Below are positions 1-9,871 of a DNA stretch of 64,000 nt, piece by piece. The stretch lies in contig NZ_AP017315.1 in NCBI RefSeq assembly GCF_002355395.1, forward strand, positions 124,001-188,000, given 5' to 3'. Positions within the stretch are counted from its first letter, which is position 1; each line of letters starts with the position of its first letter. A program made the position numbers and the translations under genes. The notes under the pieces are model-generated. The model ran no database searches. It was not told the origin of the DNA and saw only the letters and a list, made by a program, of their open reading frames with translations. Origin of the DNA: Microcella alkaliphila. GTDB lineage: Bacteria; Actinomycetota; Actinomycetes; Actinomycetales; Microbacteriaceae.

Positions 1-2049
1 GAGCCGGTCGTCGATCTCGTGCTGCATGAGCCGGCGCAGCGGACGCGCGCCGTAGATCGGGTCGTAGCCGCGCTCGGCGAGCCAGGCCCGCGCTTCCGGC
101 GTGACGGCGAGCTGCAGGCGACGGTCCGCGAGCCGGCGCTCGAGGCGGTCGACCTGCAGCGACACGATCTGGCCGAGGTCGTCGGTCGACAGCGTCGAAA
201 AGACGACGATGTCGTCGAGGCGGTTCACGAACTCGGGCTTGAACGCCTGGCGCACCATGTCGTTCACGGCCGCCACCTTCGTATCCCAGTCGAGCGACGG
301 GTCGATGAGCGCTTGCGATCCCAGGTTCGAGGTGAGGATCAGAATTGTGTTGCGGAAGTCGACGGTGCGCCCCTGCCCATCGGTGAGTCGCCCGTCGTCG
401 AGCACCTGCAGCAGCAGGTCGAACACCTCGGGGTGAGCCTTCTCGACCTCGTCGAGCAGGATCACCGAGTAAGGACGGCGGCGCACAGCTTCGGTCAGCT
501 GCCCGCCCTGCTCGTAACCGACGTAGCCGGGAGGGGCGCCGATGAGCCGCGACACGGCGAACTTCTCGCCGTACTCGCTCATGTCGATGCGCACCATCGA
601 CTTCTCATCGTCGAACAGGTAGTCGGCGAGCGCCTTCGCGAGCTCCGTCTTGCCGACGCCGGTGGGCCCGAGGAACAGGAAGGAGCCGATCGGCCGGTCG
701 GGATCGGAGATGCCGGCGCGCGTGCGCCGCACCGCCTCGCTGACGGCGACGACCGCATCCTTCTGCCCGATGATGCGCTTGCCGAGCTCGGCCTCAAGGT
801 TCAGCAGCTTCTCGGTCTCGCCCTGCGTCAGCTTGTCGACGGGGATGCCCGTCCACGCGGCAACGACGCTCGCGATGTCCTCGTCGGTCACCTGGTCGTT
901 GACCATGCGCGGGCGCTGCTCGATGTGCTCGGCGTCAGCCAGCTGCTTCTCGATCTTCTTGATCGTCTCGTGCTCGAGGCGCGAGGCCTCCTCGTAGCGG
1001 CCGTCACGGATGGCGAGATCGAGCTGGATGCGGGCGTTGTTGAGGCGCTCCTTCAGATCACCGACCGCGTTCAGGGCGAGCTTCTCGGCCGCCCACGCGC
1101 GTTCCAGCTCGTCGCGCTGGGCGCTCTTGTCGGCGAGTTCGGCGCGCAGCGCCTCGAGTCGCGCCTTCGACGCCTCGTCCTTCTCCTTTTTCAGGGCGAG
1201 CTCTTCGATCTCGAGGCGCGTCACAGCGCGCTTCAGCTCGTCGAGCTCGACGGGGCTCGACTCGATCTCCATCTTCAGCCGGCTGGCGGCCTCGTCGACG
1301 AGGTCGATCGCCTTGTCGGGCAGCTGCCGGCTCGTGATGTAACGGTTCGACAGGCTGGCAGCGGCCACGAGGGCGCTGTCGGCGATCGCCACCTTGTGGT
1401 GCGCTTCGTAGCGTTCCTTGAGGCCGCGCAGGATCGCCACCGTGTCTTCGACGCTCGGCTCTCCGACGAACACCTGCTGGAAGCGGCGCTCGAGCGCGGC
1501 GTCCTTCTCGATGTATTCGCGGTACTCGTTGAGCGTCGTGGCGCCAATGAGCCGCAGCTCGCCGCGGGCGAGCATCGGCTTCAGCATGTTCGCCGCCGCG
1601 ACGGAACCCTCGCCGCCGCCCGCGCCCATGAGCGTGTGCAGCTCGTCGATGAAGGTGATGACGCGGCCGTCGGACTCGTCGATCTCTTTCAGCACGGCCT
1701 TCAACCGCTCTTCGAATTCGCCGCGGTACTTCGCGCCGGCAACCAGCGCGGCCAGGTCGAGCGAGACGAGTTGCTTGTCTTTCAGCGAGTCGGGCACGTC
1801 GCCCGCAACGATGCGCTGGGCGAGGCCTTCGACCACGGCGGTCTTGCCGACGCCGGGCTCGCCGATGAGCACGGGGTTGTTCTTCGTTCGGCGGCTCAGC
1901 ACCTGGCTGACGCGACGAATCTCGGCATCGCGGCCGATGACGGGATCGAGCTTTCCAGCGCTCGCGATCGCGGTGAGGTTGACGCCGTACTGCTCGAGTG
2001 CCGACTTTTGGTCGCCGTTCGTTGACGGCGCACCCTGCATGTTCGCCAT
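1..2049 (-). CDS. clpB: ClpB-type disaggregase, N-domain-less, 3' end outside window
   Basis: AAA+ chaperone that works with DnaK to pull proteins out of aggregates. The minus-strand reading frame is open from the ATG at 2049 to the window edge (683 codons visible). Walker A GEPGVGKT lies about 60 residues in, and a second AAA module carries GPTGVGKT, with the coiled-coil middle region between them. Translation goes almost directly into the first AAA domain (LEQYGVNLT near residue 18), so the usual ~150-residue ClpB N-domain is missing. The ATG at 2049 follows an AAAGG ribosome site; an in-frame ATG lies at 2040. A HAIR operator just upstream indicates HspR control together with the dnaK operon. 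The C-terminus is not visible. Confidence 0.93.
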   Translation of the reverse strand, partial: MANMQGAPSTNGDQKSALEQYGVNLTAIASAGKLDPVIGRDAEIRRVSQVLSRRTKNNPVLIGEPGVGKTAVVEGLAQRIVAGDVPDSLKDKQLVSLDLAALVAGAKYRGEFEERLKAVLKEIDESDGRVITFIDELHTLMGAGGGEGSVAAANMLKPMLARGELRLIGATTLNEYREYIEKDAALERRFQQVFVGEPSVEDTVAILRGLKERYEAHHKVAIADSALVAAASLSNRYITSRQLPDKAIDLVDEAASRLKMEIESSPVELDELKRAVTRLEIEELALKKEKDEASKARLEALRAELADKSAQRDELERAWAAEKLALNAVGDLKERLNNARIQLDLAIRDGRYEEASRLEHETIKKIEKQLADAEHIEQRPRMVNDQVTDEDIASVVAAWTGIPVDKLTQGETEKLLNLEAELGKRIIGQKDAVVAVSEAVRRTRAGISDPDRPIGSFLFLGPTGVGKTELAKALADYLFDDEKSMVRIDMSEYGEKFAVSRLIGAPPGYVGYEQGGQLTEAVRRRPYSVILLDEVEKAHPEVFDLLLQVLDDGRLTDGQGRTVDFRNTILILTSNLGSQALIDPSLDWDTKVAAVNDMVRQAFKPEFVNRLDDIVVFSTLSTDDLGQIVSLQVDRLERRLADRRLQLAVTPEARAWLAERGYDPIYGARPLRRLMQHEIDDRL

Positions 2050-2094
2050 GTGCGACTGGCCTTTCGTGACCGGAGGTACCCATAACGCGCAAAT

Positions 2095-2115
2095 CTTGAG
2101 TCGCGCTGACTCAAG
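2095..2115. promoter_or_regulatory. HAIR operator (HspR site) upstream of clpB
   Basis: CTTGAGT-N7-ACTCAAG is a perfect 7-7-7 inverted repeat and an exact match to the HspR-associated inverted repeat known from Streptomyces and mycobacteria. It sits 46 bases upstream of the clpB start. hspR itself is encoded at 7775-8200, so cis site and regulator are both in the window. Confidence 0.93.
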
Positions 2116-2139
2116 TTTACGCGTGCGGCTGTGAGCGCG

Positions 2140-3669
2140 CTAGGAGGAAAGCGCGCGCGGTGTTCGCCCTGCGAGATCGGCGAACAGCTGCTTCCAGCGC
2201 GCCAGGGCCCTCTCTGGCCCGTTCGCGAGCGCCCAGTCGAGGGATGCGCGTGACAGGCGGTCAATCTCGGTCGCGTTTCCGAGCATCCCGAGAACCGCGT
2301 CGGCGAGCGCCGCGATGTCGCCGGCGGGGACCAGGCGGCCCGTCTCGCCGTCGGTGATGAGCTCTCCGGGGCCGTAGGCGATGTCGTAGGAGACGGCGGG
2401 GCATCCGCGCGCCATCGCCTCCGTGATGGCGAGCGACTGGCCCTCGTAGACGCTCGTCAGCAGCAAGAGCGCCGCCGTGCGGGACTGTTCGGGGGCGTCG
2501 GGGGTGTAACCGTGCAGGGTCACCGCGTCGCCGAGGTCGAGCTCGGCGATCAGGGCCTGGAGGTCGGCGCGGAGCGGACCGTCGCCGTAGATGTCGAGTC
2601 GTGTGGTCGGGCGGGCGTCGATGACCAGGCGCCACGCGCGGATCGCGTGGTCGAGGCGCTTCTGCGGGGCGAGCCTCGCGACCATGACGGCGCGGTCGAG
2701 ATCACGGTGAGCGGCGCCGGCGACCGTGGAGGGGTCGGCGACGACGTCGGCGGGCGGCTCGGCCGGGTGCGGGATGACGTAGCCGGGGGCGTCGTCCGCC
2801 GCAGGCGTGGTGCTGGTGGCGTCGGCCTCGCGTCGTCGGGCGACCTCCACGCGCTGGCGTTCGGTCAACCACACGACAGCGTCGTACTGAGGCAGAGTGT
2901 CCAGCCACCCGCTCCACGTGACGTCCATCGGGCTGTCCCAGGCGTGCGGCGCCGTCGTGTGCGCGTTGTGCACTGTGTGAATAAGGGGCACCCCACCCGT
3001 TCCGTTCCAGTGCTCGCCGACCTGCCGGGCCTCCGCGATCGCGACAAGCTGAGCATCCGGGTAGAGCGCTCGCTCGTCGTCGATGAGGGCCCGCCACCAG
3101 GCGCGGTAGAGCGCGCCGAAGCCGGCGAGACCGCCCACGCGGCTGGGCACCACGCCAGCACCGCCGCTCGGGGTGCGTCCGGCGGTGAGCACGTCGATCA
3201 CCGCCTCGGTGCGCCACCAGTCGGGCGCCGCGACGAACGGCAGTCGAAACAGCGGCATGCCGTCCGCGTCGAAAAAGTCGGTGAAGACGACGGCGCCTGC
3301 GGCGTCGCGCACCACCTGGCGCCACGGCACGCCGGCCGCGTCGAGCTCGAAGGCCTCGCGGTGCGTCCCGGCCGACTCGTCGATCGTCGGGGCGAGCTCG
3401 GGGTCGGCGGCGTCGCGGAGGATCGCGGGGCGGCTGCGGAGCTCCTCGAGCAGGTTGCGCATGACCGTCTGGGAGTCGGCGAGGCCGAGGCGGCGAAATT
3501 CGTCGGCGAACGGCGTGTAGTCGGGGTGCAGATCGACCGTCGCGAGCACGACCGGGTGGCCCGCTTCGGCGAGCAGCTGGGCGCGCCGCATCGTCGCGAC
3601 CGTGTATCCGCCGTCGAGGCCGGGGCGCAGGCGGCTCGTGATGATGAGGCAGACCGGGTCGGAGTGCAT
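2140..3669 (-). CDS. GT4 family glycosyltransferase (poly(glycerol-phosphate) glucosyltransferase-like)
   Basis: A 509-residue retaining glycosyltransferase with two Rossmann lobes. The C-terminal lobe has the nucleotide-sugar signature of GT4: VARLAPQKRLDHAI, then IYGDGPLR, then an E-x7-E pair (EGQSLAITE) followed by EAMARGCP and GETGRLV. The long N-terminal lobe resembles TagE/poly(glycerol-phosphate) alpha-glucosyltransferases, which decorate wall polymers on the cytoplasmic side. The acceptor cannot be read from sequence. It starts at ATG 3669 and is divergent from the gene at 3718, with a 48-base gap. It is single, with no visible wall-polymer operon around it. Confidence 0.82.
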   Translation of the reverse strand: MHSDPVCLIITSRLRPGLDGGYTVATMRRAQLLAEAGHPVVLATVDLHPDYTPFADEFRRLGLADSQTVMRNLLEELRSRPAILRDAADPELAPTIDESAGTHREAFELDAAGVPWRQVVRDAAGAVVFTDFFDADGMPLFRLPFVAAPDWWRTEAVIDVLTAGRTPSGGAGVVPSRVGGLAGFGALYRAWWRALIDDERALYPDAQLVAIAEARQVGEHWNGTGGVPLIHTVHNAHTTAPHAWDSPMDVTWSGWLDTLPQYDAVVWLTERQRVEVARRREADATSTTPAADDAPGYVIPHPAEPPADVVADPSTVAGAAHRDLDRAVMVARLAPQKRLDHAIRAWRLVIDARPTTRLDIYGDGPLRADLQALIAELDLGDAVTLHGYTPDAPEQSRTAALLLLTSVYEGQSLAITEAMARGCPAVSYDIAYGPGELITDGETGRLVPAGDIAALADAVLGMLGNATEIDRLSRASLDWALANGPERALARWKQLFADLAGRTPRALSS

Positions 3670-3717
3670 CCGGTCAGCCTAGGGAATGCGCACAGACTGA
3701 CGCTGTTGACTCCTCCC

Positions 3718-4380
3718 ATGACGACTATCGGCATCATCGGATCGGGAAACATCGGCTCGCAGCTCGCCCGCGCGTTCACCGCGCTGGGGCACGACGTGGT
3801 GATCGCGAACTCGCGCGGCCCCGCATCGCTCGCGGGCCTCGTTGCCGAGATCGCCGACAGCCCGCGCGTCGGCACGCTCACCGCGGCCACCGTCGCCGAG
3901 GCGGCCGCGGCCGGCGACCTCGTCGTGCTCACCATTCCACTCGGGAAGGTGCCGAGCCTGCCGCGCGACCTGTTCGCCGGGCGCACCGTCATCGATACCG
4001 GCAACTACTACCCGCAGCGCGACGGACAGATACCGCCACTCGACGACGAGACGACAACCACCGTCGAGTGGGTCGCGGAACAGTTTCCGGGCGGTACCTT
4101 CGTGAAAGCCTTCACCCACATCCCGGCGCGCGAGATCACCGACCACGCGCAACCGGCCGGCACCGACGGTCGCCGCGCCCTCACCGTGCACGCCGACGAT
4201 GAGGCGGCGAAGCAGCGCGTCGCGCAGCTGATCGACTCGATCGGCTTCGACGCCGTCGACGGCGGAACCCTCGCCGACAGCTGGCGCATCCAGCGTGACA
4301 CCCCCGGCTACGGGCCGCGCTTCACCGCGGACGAACTGCGGGCGAAGCTCGCGGAGGCGAAGCGCTACCGCGACATGTAG
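3718..4380 (+). CDS. NADPH-dependent F420 reductase-like / NADP oxidoreductase
   Basis: A 220-residue Rossmann protein beginning with a dinucleotide-binding GSGNIGSQLARAF motif, followed by ANSRGP, which is typical of the pyrroline-5-carboxylate reductase-like NADP-oxidoreductase family (coenzyme F420-dependent group). The middle contains DTGNYYPQRDG and the C-terminal part VKAFTHIPAREI, both common in proteins annotated as NAD(P)-binding domain or F420H2:NADP oxidoreductase. Whether it uses F420 is not shown; related proteins also reduce other small substrates. It ends 10 bases before the convergent methyltransferase stop. Confidence 0.75.
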   Translation: MTTIGIIGSGNIGSQLARAFTALGHDVVIANSRGPASLAGLVAEIADSPRVGTLTAATVAEAAAAGDLVVLTIPLGKVPSLPRDLFAGRTVIDTGNYYPQRDGQIPPLDDETTTTVEWVAEQFPGGTFVKAFTHIPAREITDHAQPAGTDGRRALTVHADDEAAKQRVAQLIDSIGFDAVDGGTLADSWRIQRDTPGYGPRFTADELRAKLAEAKRYRDM

Positions 4381-4390
4381 GCGTGCCCGC

Positions 4391-5554
4391 TCAGCGCCGG
4401 GTCGACGCCGTCACGGTGAACTTGCGGGTGCGGGAGATCTGCCGCGTCGGGCCGACGAGACGCTCGAGCACCGGTCGGTACTGCAGCGACGAATTCCAGA
4501 CGCAGCGCAGCTCGCCGCCCGGTCGAAGCACCCGCGCCGCCTCGGCAATCAAACGATGGGCGATGCCCGTGTGCACGGCGCCGCCCACGTGAAACGGCGG
4601 GTTGAGCAGCACAAGCTCGACGCTCCGGTCGGCGAGGCTCGAGGCGCCGTCGTCGTGCCGCACCTCGACCGCGACCCCGTTCGCCTCGGCGGTCAGCCGG
4701 GCGCTCTCGACGGCGGCGGCCGACACGTCAGTCGCGACCACGTGCGCCGCCGGCAGTCGTCGAGCGAGCGTTACCGCGAGCACGCCCGAGCCGCACGCAA
4801 GGTCGAGCGCGACGGCAGCGTCCGGTAGGTCGTCGAGCGCGTGCAGCAGCGCGCGCGTGCCGATGTCGACACTCGCGCCCGCGAACGTGCCCGGTACGGC
4901 CACGACCTCCAGCCCCGACTCCCCGTCCCGAAAGCGCTCGGGCTCGGCCGCGGCGACGCTGGCGATCGGCTCGCGTGCCGTCAGCAGCCGCGCCTTGCCG
5001 CGCGCGAGCGACACATCGACGCGCCCAAACGCGGCACCAAGCACCTCGTTCTGGCGCGGCGTCATGTGCTTGACCATGTTGCCGGCGAGAAGCACGACGT
5101 CGGGGTGGGCGACCGGCGCGATCGCGCGGGCGATCGCGTCCAGCCTGGCGAGCGACCGCGGCAGGCGCAGCAGGATGAGGCGGGCATCCCGGGCGACCGT
5201 CTCGAGTGGGTGCGCGTCGAGGGTGATCGGGAGACGGGCATCCCGAGCGTTGTCGGCGGTCGCGCGCGCTGCGACGACCGAATCGTGATGAATGGATGCA
5301 CGCTGCACGCCAAGAACGGACAGGCCGGCCACGAGGGCCCCGTGCGCGTCGTCGATCACCGCAACGCGGGGATCCGCGACGCCCGCGAGCTCGGCCAACA
5401 GCTCGGGGTGCGCGCCGGCGAGCGTGTCGAGCAGGTAGCGGTCGGCGGCATCCCACGCGCGGAGCCCCGCCGCGCGCGCATCGGCGTGCGGCCGCAGAGC
5501 GGTCAGTGTCGCGTCGAGCCGCGCCGCCACGGAATCGCCCACAGAAACCCCCAC
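4391..5554 (-). CDS. Class I SAM methyltransferase, RsmC/RlmG-like
   Basis: A 387-residue protein with two halves. The C-terminal half is a class I SAM fold: VALDLACGSGVLAVTLAR binds SAM, and LNPPFHVGG is the NPP(F/Y) catalytic loop of N2-guanine rRNA methyltransferases. The N-terminal half is a degenerate methyltransferase-like domain, as in RsmC (16S G1207) and RlmG (23S G1835). It probably modifies rRNA; which base cannot be decided here. GTG 5554 is used as the start; a second in-frame GTG a few codons later is possible. It is divergent from the kinase gene at 5643. Confidence 0.8.
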   Translation of the reverse strand: MGVSVGDSVAARLDATLTALRPHADARAAGLRAWDAADRYLLDTLAGAHPELLAELAGVADPRVAVIDDAHGALVAGLSVLGVQRASIHHDSVVAARATADNARDARLPITLDAHPLETVARDARLILLRLPRSLARLDAIARAIAPVAHPDVVLLAGNMVKHMTPRQNEVLGAAFGRVDVSLARGKARLLTAREPIASVAAAEPERFRDGESGLEVVAVPGTFAGASVDIGTRALLHALDDLPDAAVALDLACGSGVLAVTLARRLPAAHVVATDVSAAAVESARLTAEANGVAVEVRHDDGASSLADRSVELVLLNPPFHVGGAVHTGIAHRLIAEAARVLRPGGELRCVWNSSLQYRPVLERLVGPTRQISRTRKFTVTASTRR

Positions 5555-5642
5555 GCGTTAACGCTAGTCGGGAGGATCGACCATCGAACGGGGGGCGGCG
5601 TCGCGCTAGGGAAATGAGCCGGCTTCGGGGTACATTCTCGCC

Positions 5643-7716
5643 ATGAGGCACGATCGGTCGGCGAGCCCCGACCGTGAGGCGGGCCCGCAATACTCGGCGC
5701 CGCACCCGGCGCAGCGCATTCGCACCGCGCGCCGGAGCGTGCACCTCGGCGTCGCCATCGGCCTCAGCCTGCTCACCCTCGGACTCGGTGTCGTCGCACT
5801 GATCTACACCCCGCCGGGGGACACCGCGGCAATCTGGTGGCCCGCGGCCGGTACCGGTGTGTTGCTCATCCTGCTGTTTCGCGGACCCATTTGGATACCG
5901 TTCGCCGTCATCGCGGCGACCGGTCTGCTCGCCAACCTCGTGGTCGGGCGAGCCGTCGAGTTCAGCATCGCAACACCGATACTGCTCGTGCTGGAGGCGC
6001 TCATCGTCGTGCTGATCGTCGGTCGGCACGGCGAGCACGCACGCCTCGACAACGTCCGAGGCCTCGGACAGTTCTTCCTCGCGGCGGATCGCCGGCGCAC
6101 TCAGCGTGGCGCTGCTGGGCGGGCTCATCCACTTCGCGCTCGGTGGAGACGAGCCGGTGGGAACGGGGCTGGCCCTGTTCCTCTCGCACCTGTCGGCACT
6201 GCTGCTGATGGCGCCCATCGCTCTCGTGCCGTTCTCTCGACGGCCACTCATGGTCAAACCCGCACGTATCGCGGAGGGGATCGTTCAGTTCACGGTGACA
6301 CTCGCCCTCGCCGGGGTGATCTTCTCCCCGGCACTGCCCGTGCCCGTGCTCTTCACCCTGTTCCCCCTGCTCGCGTGGGCGGCGGCGCGATTCCGGCCGC
6401 TGTACGTGGTCGCCCAACTCGCCGCCATCGCGCTGCTCATTCCCACCCTCAACATCGCGCTGGGCGGGCCGTACCGTGACATGAACGGCATCGACAACGC
6501 GGGCGAGCTTGTGCAGCTCTTCATGATCTGCGCGGCCATCACCACGATCTTCCTCGCCGTCGGACGCAGTGAACGCGAGGCCCTGATTGACGATCGGGAG
6601 CGGCGGACGGCGCTCCTCCGCGGAGGCTTCATCGGCGCACAGGTGGGTTTCCTCGTCCTGCGCCGCTCGGCCAACGGACGGCTCACGATCGTCGAGGCAA
6701 ACGACGTCGGGTACCGCATGAGCACCGACAACTGGCTCGAGGATCTCCTCGAGCGGTGGCTGAAGCACCCCGAAAACGACCTGACGCAGGAGGTCACCCT
6801 CGAGAACGGGCGCAGCTTCCAGGTGTTCGCCAGCCTCGCCGGGGCCACGTCGGCCGCCGACGACGGTGACATGGCCGTCGGCGTTCAACTGGTGGAGATC
6901 ACCGACACGATTGCGGCCCGCGATGCGCTGGCGCGCACGCTCGAACGCGAACGCGCCGTGACGGTCGAGTTGCGCGAGCTCGCCCGCCAAAAAGACGTCT
7001 TCGTCTCCGCCGTCAGCCACGAACTGCGAACCCCGATCACCAGCATCCTGGGCTTCGCGGAAGAGATCGACGACACGGGACCTGCCGAGACCAAGCAGGC
7101 CGCGCAGATCATTCTGCGCAACTCGCACCGCTTGGCGGAGATGGTCGAACAGCTGCTCGAATTGGGCCGGCTGGCCGACCCGGAAACGCACCGCAGCGTT
7201 GACGTGAGCGAACTCGACCCCGTCGTGATCGACACGATCGACGAACAGCGGCGCACGGCAGAGCGATCGGGCATCGCCATCCAGGTGAGCACGGGCCTGG
7301 GCGACCGCCTGGTCGGCATGGAACGGCTCAGCCTCGGACGAGTGCTGACCAACCTCCTGTCCAACGCGATCAAGTTCACTCCCGCGGGAGGCACCGTGCG
7401 GGTCGAGACACGAGTGGCGGGTCACCGGGGGGTCGTCACGGTCGATGATTCTGGCGTGGGAATCGAAGAGGCCGACCGCGATCGTGTCTTCGATCGATTC
7501 TTCCGTGCATCCGACGAGTCGAAGCTGGCGATGCCCGGCACGGGCCTCGGCCTGCCCATCGTCAAGGCGCTCGTCGAGTCCGCCGGCGGGCAGGTGACGA
7601 TCGACGATTCCCCGCTCGGCGGAACGCGCTTCACGGTCGAACTCCCGCTGACGGCGAAGCACGATGCGGCAGAACCCGCCGTGCGGGTCGCAAGGGAGCC
7701 GAGCACCTTCCGATAA
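5643..7716 (+). pseudogene. MASE1-domain sensor histidine kinase, frameshifted
   Basis: Two overlapping frames together make one kinase of about 690 residues, the size of the intact paralogue at 27656-29692. The first frame (from ATG 5643) encodes the first MASE1 membrane helices as far as GLGQFFLAA. Near 6083-6088 the homology moves to the next frame (IAGALSVALLGG onward), which continues through the remaining helices, a PAS-like segment, HisKA (VSHELRTPITS), the N box (NLLSNAIKFTP) and G boxes (PGTGLGLPIVKAL) to 7716. Alignment to the paralogue suits loss of two bases or gain of one. TACATT at 5631-5636 is a possible -10 placing transcription near the ATG, giving a leaderless mRNA. The cause could be mutation, sequencing error or, less likely, recoding. 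Confidence 0.8.
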
Positions 7717-7774
7717 CGGGCTAACCCACGATGCCGCTGCTGAGCCGGCTGGGCAGACCGGGCGGGCACGAGAC

Positions 7775-8200
7775 CTAGCCGCGCCGGAACGGTCGCCAGA
7801 TGACCAGCTGGTTCGCTTTCTGGATGCGCGTGCCCGCCTTGATCGACACGACCTCGCCCTCCGCGCCGGCGGCAAAAACGCGCCGACCCGGGCTCTTCAG
7901 CAGTTCATCGGCGAGCGCCTTCTCGAGCTCACGGACGCGACCGCGCAACGCCTGGACCTCGTTTTCGAGCTCGAGGATGCGACGGATTCCCTCGAGGTTC
8001 AGGCCCTCCGAGCTGAGCTGCGCGATCTCGCGCAGCTGCACGACGTCGCGCATCGAGTAGCGGCGGCTCTGCCCCGCCGTGCGGGTGGGCGAGACAAGGC
8101 CGAGCCGGTCGTATTGCCTGAGCGTCTGCGGATGCATGCCGGCGAGCTCGGCCGCAACGGCGATCGCGAACATCGGGGTGTTCTCGTCCACGGTGCTCAT
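7775..8200 (-). CDS. hspR: HspR, MerR-family heat-shock repressor
   Basis: A 141-residue MerR-family regulator: the helix-turn-helix begins at MFAIAVAAELAGMHPQTLRQ and continues with YDRLGLVSPTRT and RRYSMRDV, the HspR signature, followed by a coiled coil (about residues 75-95). HspR binds HAIR sites, using DnaK as co-repressor in Streptomyces. It is the last gene of dnaK-grpE-dnaJ-hspR, 32 bases after dnaJ, so it controls its own operon and probably clpB through the HAIR sites found here. The stop converges on the frameshifted kinase. Confidence 0.95.
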   Translation of the reverse strand: MSTVDENTPMFAIAVAAELAGMHPQTLRQYDRLGLVSPTRTAGQSRRYSMRDVVQLREIAQLSSEGLNLEGIRRILELENEVQALRGRVRELEKALADELLKSPGRRVFAAGAEGEVVSIKAGTRIQKANQLVIWRPFRRG

Positions 8201-8232
8201 TCTCGCCTCCTCGCGAGTCGTTGGCGCTAGAT

Positions 8233-9201
8233 CTAGCCGCGCGCCTTCAGCAGCAGGTCGTCACGGGGGTTCTCGTCGGGCAGAGTCTTCGCAAACGCCT
8301 CGAGCTTCTTCTTTGCTTCGGCGCTCAGGTGCGACGGCACCGCGACCTGCACGGTGGCGAGCAGGTCGCCCGTACCCTTCGCGCTCGTAACGCCGCGACC
8401 CTTCACCCGTAGCACCCGGCCGCTGGGGGTGCCCGGCGCGACCTTGAGCCGCACCGGCTCGCCGCCAAGCGTCGGCACCTCGATGGTCGCGCCGAGCGCG
8501 GCCTCGACGAACGTCACCGGCACGTCGACTCGCAGGTTCAGACCGTCGCGCGTGAACACGGGATGCGGGCGCACCTTCACGGTCAGCACCAGGTCTCCCG
8601 GCTCGCCTCCCGTAAGGCTCGGCTCGCCCTTGCCCTTCAGGCGAATCTTCTGGCCGTCGGCGACGCCCGCGGGAATCTTTACCTTCAGGGGTCGGCCGCT
8701 CTGACGTTCGAGCTGCACCGTGTCACCCGACACCGCAGTCGTGAAGTCGAGGCTCACCTCGGCTGTCTGGTCTCGTCCCTTCTGCGGCCCGCCGCGGAAG
8801 CCCGCGCCGGCACCGCCGGGGAAGCCCTGACCGCCCCCGAAGAGGCCGCCGAAGATGTCGTCGAAGCCGCCCGCGGGGGGCCGTCCTCGGGAGGGCCCCC
8901 CGAACATCCCGCCAAAGACGTCCTCGAAGCCGCCCGGGGAGCCGCCCGCCGTGAAACGGGCACCCGAGCCCATCGCGCGCAGCTGGTCGTACTCGGCGCG
9001 CTGCTGAGGGTCGCTCAGCACCGCGTAGGCCTCGCTGATCGACTTGAAGCGCGCTTCGGCGGCCGCGTCTCCCGGATTGGAGTCGGGGTGGTACTGCCGC
9101 GCGAGCTTGCGGTAGACCTTCTTCAGCTCAGCGTCACTGACGTCCTTCTGCACCCCGAGGGTCGCGTAGAAGTCCTTCTCGAACCAGTCGTTACTGGCCA
9201 C
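8233..9201 (-). CDS. dnaJ: DnaJ co-chaperone, zinc-finger-less form
   Basis: A 322-residue Hsp40. The J domain (residues 10-75) has HPD at 38-40, needed to stimulate DnaK ATPase. A Gly/Phe-rich linker follows (GGFDDIFGGLFGGGQG), then two beta-sandwich substrate-binding domains. No CxxCxGxG repeats are present, so this is a class B/CbpA-type DnaJ and not the zinc-binding type. It lies 9 bases downstream of grpE in the same operon, as is usual for the actinobacterial DnaJ1 next to hspR. A second, zinc-type dnaJ would be expected elsewhere in the genome. Confidence 0.94.
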   Translation of the reverse strand: MASNDWFEKDFYATLGVQKDVSDAELKKVYRKLARQYHPDSNPGDAAAEARFKSISEAYAVLSDPQQRAEYDQLRAMGSGARFTAGGSPGGFEDVFGGMFGGPSRGRPPAGGFDDIFGGLFGGGQGFPGGAGAGFRGGPQKGRDQTAEVSLDFTTAVSGDTVQLERQSGRPLKVKIPAGVADGQKIRLKGKGEPSLTGGEPGDLVLTVKVRPHPVFTRDGLNLRVDVPVTFVEAALGATIEVPTLGGEPVRLKVAPGTPSGRVLRVKGRGVTSAKGTGDLLATVQVAVPSHLSAEAKKKLEAFAKTLPDENPRDDLLLKARG

Positions 9202-9210
9202 GAACGCCTC

Positions 9211-9867
9211 CTAGCTCTCGGGGGTGAAGACCGCCACCTTCGCGGGCCGGATCAGCCGGTCGTTCAACGCGTAGCCGACCTCAATCACGTCGCCCACTTC
9301 GTTGGCGGTCACATCGGGCTTCGGCAATTGCACGATCGCCTCATGGAAATTCGGGTCGAACACCTCGCCGACCTCGCCGACCTTGCGCAGCCCGTACTTC
9401 TCGAAACCGGTGCGCAGCTTCTGCGCGACCAGGTCGAGCGGACTGCCCTCGAGGTCGCCGTGCTGCGCAGCGCGGTCGAGGTCGTCGATCGCGGGTAGCA
9501 ACGTGCGGATCACCTCGGCGATCACGGCCTCGCGGTTTGCCGCGCGATCGCGCTCGACGCGAGTGCGGAAGTTCGCGAGCTCCGCCTCCGCGCGCGCGGC
9601 GCGGTCGCGGTACTCGGCGATCTCGGCCTGCCCGGCCTCGGAGAGGATGTGGTCGATGTCGGCGTCGAGGCTGTTGCCCGACTCCGACACCTCGACGTCG
9701 GCGTCTTCGGCCGCGATCAGCTCGTCGACTTCCTCCGCGTCGGTCGGCGCGCCATCTTCGGCGAGGGGGGCGGCGTCCTCCGGGACGCCACCCTCACTCG
9801 TCGCCGCGCCGTCGGCACTCTCGTCGGGAGTCTCGTCCCGGTCCTTCTTGCGCTTCTTGGCCGACAT
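9211..9867 (-). CDS. grpE: GrpE nucleotide exchange factor
   Basis: A 218-residue GrpE: an acidic, Lys-rich disordered N-terminus, a long coiled coil (AEYRDRAARAEAELANFRTR) and the C-terminal beta domain ending GYALNDRLIRPAKVAVF, the family signature. It releases ADP from DnaK. The start is set at ATG 9867 (MSAKKRKK), 4 bases after the dnaK stop; the reading frame extends further upstream, but only as a shadow of dnaK. Lies between dnaK and dnaJ. Confidence 0.96.
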   Translation of the reverse strand: MSAKKRKKDRDETPDESADGAATSEGGVPEDAAPLAEDGAPTDAEEVDELIAAEDADVEVSESGNSLDADIDHILSEAGQAEIAEYRDRAARAEAELANFRTRVERDRAANREAVIAEVIRTLLPAIDDLDRAAQHGDLEGSPLDLVAQKLRTGFEKYGLRKVGEVGEVFDPNFHEAIVQLPKPDVTANEVGDVIEVGYALNDRLIRPAKVAVFTPES

Positions 9868-9871
9868 CGGA

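Noticed and set aside
19..2025. 668-codon plus-strand frame
   Set aside because: Antisense shadow of clpB; the minus strand carries both Walker A motifs and a HAIR-controlled start.
6001..7875. 624-codon minus-strand frame
   Set aside because: Antisense to the frameshifted kinase, whose HisKA and HATPase motifs are clear on the plus strand.
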